DNA of 10,214 bases, from assembly GCA_029850565.1 (NCBI GenBank), contig JARCRR010000070.1, forward strand, positions 1 to 10,214, written 5' to 3'. A program made the position numbers and the translations under genes. A model generated the notes under the pieces. It worked only from the letters and a program-made list of their open reading frames with translations. It made no database searches and was not told the origin of the DNA. This document shows positions 6,457 through 10,214 of the stretch, one piece after another (position 1 is the stretch's first letter; the number at the start of each line of letters is the position of its first letter). Source of the DNA: Gallionella sp. GTDB taxonomy: Bacteria > Pseudomonadota > Gammaproteobacteria > Burkholderiales > Gallionellaceae.

Positions 6457-8195
6457 CCTTCCAATTGAGAGTCAGCGGGCGGCGTCAGAGGCAGCCACAC
6501 AGTGAACTTGGTGCCGACATCGGGCGTGGATTCGACCTTGATCCGTCCGCCATGTTGCTGGACGATCTTGTACGAAATCGACAAGCCCAGCCCCGTTCCT
6601 TTGCCGATCTCCTTGGTGGTAAAGAAAGGGTCGAATATCTTTGTCATAACCTCGGGCGGAATGCCTTTGCCGTTATCTTGCACCTCGATCGCGACCCCGT
6701 CCCCCTCGACCCGAGAAACCAGAGTGAGCGTGCCTCTCTCGTCCGGCATCGCCTGCACTGCATTGGTCACCAGATTCAAGAAAACCTGATTGATCTGCGA
6801 AGGCGAGCATGTGATCTCGGGAATGTCGCCGAATCGCTTATCGACGATCACTGATTTCAACAAATGCTTGCCCAGCAGCAGAGTGCTGTTCAAACCGTCG
6901 TTAAGGTTGAAGTGCGCGACTTTGCTGCGATCAAGACGGCTGAAATTCTTCAGGTTCCCCACTATCTCAGCCACTTGTTGTGTGCCAAAGATGCCGTCTT
7001 TCACTAATCCGTCCAATTCCTCCAGCGCATGTTGCTGCTTGAGCGAGTCGATCTGCACCGTGGCTTGCTGAAATGTCGCCGACAACGCTTGCGGATCATT
7101 TCCCGCCTTTAACAATGACAGCAATTTTTCAGAAGTGGCCACAACTCCCATGATGTGCGGCATTTGCTCGGCGACCCGACCCAGACTGTTTTTGACGTAG
7201 GCCAACGGCGTATTGATCTCATGCGCCACTCCGGCAACCATTTGACCAAGTGACGACATCTTCTCGGACTGGATCAGTTGCGCCTCGGATTCTTTCAGAT
7301 GTTTCAAGGCATCAGAGAGATCGCGTGTGCGCGCCTCGACACGATGTTCGAGGGTTTGGTTGGCCGCTTTAAGCTTGACCCCCAAATAAGCCAACAGGAC
7401 CAGCAATGCGGCCGCGTAATAGATCAGATAGATGCGATAGAGTTCTTTCTCCTGTAGCGCATCTTCCAATTCAGCATTGAAGGACAGGCTCAGGTTGGTC
7501 AGACGAGGCCCGGATGTCAGCGTCGAAAATTTGACGAACATCTCTTGCTGCGGCGGGATATTGGCCAACAGACTCGCCACGTCTTGTTCGACTTTGTTGG
7601 CCAAGTCTTGGCCGGATTGCAATCGCGATCTTAAAGTATTCACGTTTTGAGTCAGGGCGCGCCCTACTTCCGGATCGCCTTGCGAAAAATAGGTGGGGGC
7701 GATTTTCGCAAGCTGAACCAATGCCTGTTCGATTTCGGCGTGGGAGCTTTTTTGAGAGGCGGCCAGGGATTCCAGTTGAGCGATGTTTGCGAGCAAAGCT
7801 CGGAGGGTTTCTCTATTGCGCTGATCTGCCGCTTTGAACTGCTGGAATAAATCAGACTTGAGAAGGATTGTATTGCGCAGATCGGTCAGACCACTCCGGA
7901 GTGACGCTCGGGAAGTCAGCCGGGCAAAACGCGTGATGTCCCGTAAAGCTTTTTCTCCCGCATCGGCATGACTCGAAACCGGCAACTGGGGCGCGTTTGG
8001 ATCGTTGCGTAAGCGTTGGACTTCTCGATCCCAACGAACATCGACTTCCTTCACCTCCGCCAACAAGCTCATGACCTCATTCTGCTCTCGCAGATTCACG
8101 GCTTCTGTCTTGTGGTAAAGAAAAGCCAGCACGCCCAGCATGATGGTCACAACAAGACCCATCAAAGCGTTTTGTAGCAGCTCAGCTTTGGTCAT
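6453..8195 (-). CDS. Membrane sensor histidine kinase with helical (DAHL-like) periplasmic domain
   Basis: This 580-residue sensor kinase has a first membrane helix (about 9-27) and a second (about 254-275). They bracket about 225 residues of almost purely helical, Leu/Ala/Gln-rich sequence predicted to be periplasmic. That region resembles the DAHL (double all-helical ligand-binding) type, and LLANI recurs at 134-138 and 209-213. A short coiled coil (276-312) leads to the H-box SSLGQMVAGVAHEINTPLAY with H325. The ATPase domain has the N-box NQVFLNLVTNAVQAM (N478), G1 DNGKGI (507-512), FDPFFTTK (521-528) and G2 GTGLGL (533-538), so all catalytic motifs are intact. It has no receiver of its own. 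The receivers sit in the next gene, which it overlaps by four bases (ATGA), making that protein the likely phosphotransfer partner. The start has AGGGGA about 5 bases upstream. The ligand is unknown. Confidence 0.92.
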   Translation of the reverse strand: MTKAELLQNALMGLVVTIMLGVLAFLYHKTEAVNLREQNEVMSLLAEVKEVDVRWDREVQRLRNDPNAPQLPVSSHADAGEKALRDITRFARLTSRASLRSGLTDLRNTILLKSDLFQQFKAADQRNRETLRALLANIAQLESLAASQKSSHAEIEQALVQLAKIAPTYFSQGDPEVGRALTQNVNTLRSRLQSGQDLANKVEQDVASLLANIPPQQEMFVKFSTLTSGPRLTNLSLSFNAELEDALQEKELYRIYLIYYAAALLVLLAYLGVKLKAANQTLEHRVEARTRDLSDALKHLKESEAQLIQSEKMSSLGQMVAGVAHEINTPLAYVKNSLGRVAEQMPHIMGVVATSEKLLSLLKAGNDPQALSATFQQATVQIDSLKQQHALEELDGLVKDGIFGTQQVAEIVGNLKNFSRLDRSKVAHFNLNDGLNSTLLLGKHLLKSVIVDKRFGDIPEITCSPSQINQVFLNLVTNAVQAMPDERGTLTLVSRVEGDGVAIEVQDNGKGIPPEVMTKIFDPFFTTKEIGKGTGLGLSISYKIVQQHGGRIKVESTPDVGTKFTVWLPLTPPADSQLEG

Positions 8196-8287
8196 CTTTT
8201 TCCCCTAACAAACGGTTTTGTTCGGATCGATTGTCACCGCGGATCACCAGACTAATATCCCTAAATGAATCAGCCTATTCGGACTGC

Positions 8288-8293
8288 ATTCTA
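8288..8293 (-). promoter_or_regulatory. Possible -10 box for the kinase pair
   Basis: TAGAAT on the minus strand (5/6 match to TATAAT) lies about 95 bases before the histidine-kinase ATG. The best-placed -35 region (about 8311-8316) reads GCGCTT and matches the consensus poorly, so this could be an activator-dependent promoter or chance. The 14-bp palindrome overlaps its spacer and -35 zone. Confidence 0.25.
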
Positions 8294-8299
8294 AACCAA

Positions 8300-8313
8300 C
8301 TTAAACGTTTAAG
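8300..8313. promoter_or_regulatory. Perfect 14-bp palindrome in the divergent promoter region
   Basis: CTTAAACGTTTAAG is its own reverse complement and sits in the 186-base gap between the divergent histidine-kinase and rpe genes. It lies 5 bases upstream of the proposed rpe -35 box and overlaps the position expected for the kinase -35 box. A regulator bound here could affect both directions. No particular regulator family is recognised. Perfect 14-bp palindromes arise by chance at roughly 1 in 16,000 positions. Confidence 0.4.
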
Positions 8314-8318
8314 CGCCC

Positions 8319-8348
8319 TCAATACAAAGCGGGAGATTCGGTTAGAAT
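8319..8348 (+). promoter_or_regulatory. Candidate sigma70 promoter for rpe-gph-trpE
   Basis: A good -10 box TAGAAT (8343-8348) lies 33 bases before the rpe ATG. The -35 candidate TCAATA (8319-8324, spacing 18) matches only 3/6. The rpe ribosome site AAGGA is at 8371-8375, 6 bases from the ATG. The position is right for the main operon promoter. Confidence 0.45.
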
Positions 8349-8381
8349 GTGCGTCCAAATTTCAAACTCTAAGGATCAAAC

Positions 8382-9071
8382 ATGGACTACCAGATCGCCC
8401 CTTCGATTCTCTCCGCCAACTTCGCACGACTGGGCGAAGAAGTAGACAACGTGCTCGCCTCCGGCGCGGACATCGTTCACTTCGACGTGATGGACAACCA
8501 CTACGTGCCTAACCTGACCATCGGCCCTCTGGTTTGCGAAGCGTTGCGCAAGCATGGCGTGACTGCGGATATTGACGTGCATCTGATGGTGAAGCCGGTC
8601 GATCGCATCATCCCCGACTTCGCTAAGGCGGGCGCGACCTACATCACTTTCCACCCGGAAGCTTCCGAGCATATCGACCGCACCATCGGCCTCATCAAAG
8701 AGCTGGGTTGCAAGGCGGGTCTGGTATTCAACCCGGCGACACCTTTGGACATCCTCGAGTACACATTACCCAAGTTGGACATGGTGCTGTTGATGTCGGT
8801 GAACCCCGGTTTCGGCGGTCAGAAGTTCATTCCTCATGTATTGGACAAGGCACGCCAAGTGCGCAAGATGATCGACGCCGGCGGTTACAAATGCCGCCTG
8901 GAGATCGACGGCGGCGTGGGCCCGGCCAACATCAAGGAAGTGGCCGAAGCGGGCGTGGACACCTTCGTGGCTGGCTCCGCAGTGTTCGGCAAGAAGAACG
9001 CCGCTGACAAGAACCACTACAACACCATCATCGCCGAGATGCGCGCGGAGTTGGCGAAAGCCAAGAAGTAA
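8382..9071 (+). CDS. rpe: Ribulose-phosphate 3-epimerase
   Basis: This 229-residue TIM-barrel enzyme interconverts D-ribulose 5-phosphate and D-xylulose 5-phosphate in the cytoplasmic pentose phosphate pathway, and in the Calvin cycle where one operates. The family motifs are complete: APSILSANFARLG (6-18, with Ser8), VHFDVMDNHYVPNLTIGP (32-49, metal ligands H33 and D35), DVHLMV (65-70, H67), LMSVNPGFGGQKFI (137-150) and EIDGGV (174-179, catalytic D176). The length is normal. It starts 6 bases after AAGGA, and its TAA shares one base with the gph ATG (TAATG), indicating coupled translation. I recall the order rpe-gph-trpE as conserved in betaproteobacteria. Confidence 0.97.
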   Translation: MDYQIAPSILSANFARLGEEVDNVLASGADIVHFDVMDNHYVPNLTIGPLVCEALRKHGVTADIDVHLMVKPVDRIIPDFAKAGATYITFHPEASEHIDRTIGLIKELGCKAGLVFNPATPLDILEYTLPKLDMVLLMSVNPGFGGQKFIPHVLDKARQVRKMIDAGGYKCRLEIDGGVGPANIKEVAEAGVDTFVAGSAVFGKKNAADKNHYNTIIAEMRAELAKAKK

Positions 9072-9757
9072 TGAGTTTTAACCACTTCCCGCTGCCGGTC
9101 TCCGCCATCGTCATCGACCTCGACGGTACGCTGCTGCATACCGCGCCGGAGTTGGCAGAGTCGGCGAACCGCATGTTGCGCGACATGGGCCGTGCGCCCG
9201 TGTCGCAAGACCTGCTCATGAGCTACATCGGCAACGGTATCCACTGGCTGGTGAAGCGCGCGCTCACGGGTGACATGCACGCCGAGCCGGATGCGGCGCT
9301 GTTCGACAAAGCCCTGCCCATCTTCGAGAAGCATTACACCGAGCTGTTGTTGGAGAGCAAACCGTTCCCTAACGTCATCGCGGGCTTGGATGTGATGAAG
9401 GCGGCGGGCTATCGTTTGGGTTGCATCACCAACAAGGTCGAGCGTTACACCAATCCGCTGCTCAAGGGCATCGGCATGGCCAAGTACTTCGACATCGTGT
9501 TGGCGGGCGATACGCTGCCCGAGAAGAAACCGCACCCGCTGCCACTGCTGCATGCAGCGAAGTTCTTCGGCTGCCCTATCGAGCAGTTGCTGCTGGTCGG
9601 CGATTCGCTCAGCGATGCACAAGCCGCACGTGCCGCAGGCTGCCCCATCATCTGCGTGCCTTACGGTTACAACCACGGCGAACCTGTCGAGACGCTCAAT
9701 GTGGATGCCGTGATTCCCGACCTGACCGGCGTATTGCCCCTCATCAAACGAGCCTAA
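9071..9757 (+). CDS. gph: Phosphoglycolate phosphatase (HAD superfamily)
   Basis: This 228-residue HAD hydrolase is predicted to dephosphorylate 2-phosphoglycolate, a product of DNA 3'-end repair and of RuBisCO oxygenation. HAD motifs are in order: motif I DLDGTLL (16-22, nucleophile D16 and acid D18), motif II Thr120 in CITNK, motif III Lys153 in EKKPHP, and motif IV GDSLSDAQAA (177-186, D178 and D182). The helical cap (about 24-100) and the PFPNVIAGLDVMKAAGYRLG segment fit Gph. Its ATG overlaps the rpe stop by one base. Three bases after its TAA the Trp-rich leader ORF begins, so ribosomes finishing gph may feed that leader. HAD family members are promiscuous, but the neighbourhood supports Gph. 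Confidence 0.93.
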   Translation: MSFNHFPLPVSAIVIDLDGTLLHTAPELAESANRMLRDMGRAPVSQDLLMSYIGNGIHWLVKRALTGDMHAEPDAALFDKALPIFEKHYTELLLESKPFPNVIAGLDVMKAAGYRLGCITNKVERYTNPLLKGIGMAKYFDIVLAGDTLPEKKPHPLPLLHAAKFFGCPIEQLLLVGDSLSDAQAARAAGCPIICVPYGYNHGEPVETLNVDAVIPDLTGVLPLIKRA

Positions 9758-9760
9758 GAA

Positions 9761-9802
9761 ATGACATACCGATTCCTGAAAACAACTGATTGGCGATGGT
9801 GA
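9761..9802 (+). CDS. trpL: Putative trp leader peptide (13 residues, ends Trp-Arg-Trp)
   Basis: The ORF reads M-T-Y-R-F-L-K-T-T-D-W-R-W-stop, with Trp codons TGG at 9791-9793 and 9797-9799 immediately before TGA (9800-9802). Two Trp codons among the last three, in a tiny ORF 50 bases before trpE, is the hallmark of a ribosome-stalling tryptophan leader. Its own ribosome site is poor. It begins three bases after the gph stop, so reinitiation or coupling from gph is likely. A hairpin begins within the Arg codon between the two Trp codons. When charged tRNA-Trp is scarce, a ribosome would stall at 9791-9799. The assignment rests on position and composition. Confidence 0.7.
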   Translation: MTYRFLKTTDWRW

Positions 9803-9846
9803 ACAGCAGCACCCGCTTCGTTCATCGTCACTCAAATTTTTAGGAG
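9773..9846 (+). promoter_or_regulatory. Candidate tryptophan attenuator / ribosome-site sequestering RNA
   Basis: Two nested pairings can be drawn. The inner hairpin pairs GATGGTGAAC (9795-9804) with GTTCATCGTC (9820-9829), 10 contiguous pairs including 2 G-U; its apex can add AGC/GCT around the loop ACCC. The outer stem pairs TTCCTGAAAA (9773-9782) with TTTTTAGGAG (9837-9846), 10 pairs including 2 G-U, and hides the trpE Shine-Dalgarno AGGAG. A ribosome stalled on the Trp codons would cover the 5' arm of the inner hairpin and probably part of the outer stem's, exposing the site. Alternatively the inner stem extends by TTG/CAA (9790-9792 with 9833-9835) and is followed by TTTTT (9837-9841) as a weak intrinsic terminator. 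I cannot choose between the two from sequence alone. Confidence 0.5.
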
Positions 9847-9852
9847 TCGTTC

Positions 9853-10214
9853 ATGTTGTCACCCATCTCAGAACAGGATTTCAAATCCCTTGCCCAACAG
9901 GGCTATAACCGCATCCCTTTGGTCGCGGAGAGCTTCGCTGACTTAGACACACCGCTCTCGCTCTACCTCAAACTTGCCAACAAACCCTTCAGCTATCTGC
10001 TGGAATCGGTGCAAGGCGGTGAACGCTTCGGTCGTTATTCTTTCATCGGATTGCCTGCCGACACGCGCATCACCGTGCGCGGCAAGCAGGTCACGCTGAC
10101 CACGGCGAAGGGTGAGACCAAGCAAGAAGTCGAGAATCCACTGGACTACATCAGCGAATATCAAGCGCAGTTCAAAGTCGCGCCTTTGTCTGGTCTGCCA
10201 CGCTTCACGGGTGG
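9853..10214 (+). CDS. trpE: Anthranilate synthase component I, N-terminal part (cut by window edge)
   Basis: About 120 codons are present. TrpE, with its glutaminase partner TrpG, makes anthranilate from chorismate, the committed step of tryptophan synthesis. The N-terminus MLSPISEQDFKSLAQQGYNRIP and the segment SYLLESVQGGERFGRYSFIG (47-66) are characteristic. LLES (49-52) belongs to the tryptophan-binding feedback site of the family, so the enzyme is probably feedback-inhibited as well. The start is set by AGGAG at 9842-9846, 6 bases upstream of the ATG. This same AGGAG is the target of the proposed leader pairing. The reading frame is open to the window edge, and trpG, trpD and trpC would be expected downstream. 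Confidence 0.95.
   Translation, partial: MLSPISEQDFKSLAQQGYNRIPLVAESFADLDTPLSLYLKLANKPFSYLLESVQGGERFGRYSFIGLPADTRITVRGKQVTLTTAKGETKQEVENPLDYISEYQAQFKVAPLSGLPRFTG

Noticed and set aside
9017..9835. Minus-strand frame of 272 codons opposite gph and the trp leader
   Set aside because: It is a shadow of the gph codon pattern, with no start signal or motif. The plus strand carries intact HAD motifs.
9796..9843. Small ORF (ATG at 9796, TAG at 9841) overlapping the trp leader and ending in the trpE ribosome site
   Set aside because: It has no ribosome site and an unremarkable composition. It might couple to trpE, but nothing supports it over the Trp-rich frame.

Overview
The window looks like chromosomal DNA of a betaproteobacterium, probably of the Nitrosomonadales/Gallionellaceae type. 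I infer this from gene content and protein resemblance, not from a search. Two blocks that I recall as neighbours in many betaproteobacteria are both present: apaG-mltA (minus strand) and rpe-gph-trpE (plus strand). Here a two-gene signalling cassette separates them. Nothing in the window looks like a mobile element, phage, CRISPR array, rRNA or tRNA gene.

Layout. Positions 1-165 (minus) hold the N-terminus of a cation/proton antiporter. A strong intrinsic terminator at 272-304 separates it from a two-gene transport unit (328-2732, minus). That unit consists of a DUF485 small membrane protein (YjcH-like) and an ActP-type sodium/acetate symporter, which carries an unusual insert of about 130 residues. 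A 174-base gap follows, with an 8-bp direct repeat and a weak promoter candidate. Next come mltA (lytic transglycosylase lipoprotein) and apaG (4088-4471), overlapping by one base. Positions 4564-8195 (minus) hold the signalling pair, whose reading frames overlap by 4 bases. The upstream gene is a membrane histidine kinase with a large helical periplasmic sensor and no receiver domain. The downstream gene is a soluble eukaryotic-type Ser/Thr kinase fused to two receiver domains. This looks like a route that passes phosphorelay input to Ser/Thr phosphorylation.

A divergent promoter region (8196-8381) contains a perfect 14-bp palindrome. On the plus strand follow rpe (pentose phosphate/Calvin cycle epimerase), gph (phosphoglycolate phosphatase) and the start of trpE, which runs off the window.

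The 95-base gph-trpE gap is the most informative non-coding stretch. It encodes a 13-residue leader peptide ending Trp-Arg-Trp-stop, three bases after the gph stop. The RNA around it can fold into a hairpin, enclosed by a longer-range stem that pairs with the trpE Shine-Dalgarno. This looks like a tryptophan-sensing attenuator inside the operon, which would let rpe-gph be expressed while trpE alone responds to tryptophan. The leader peptide is directly readable. The mechanism (terminator or ribosome-site sequestration) is inference.
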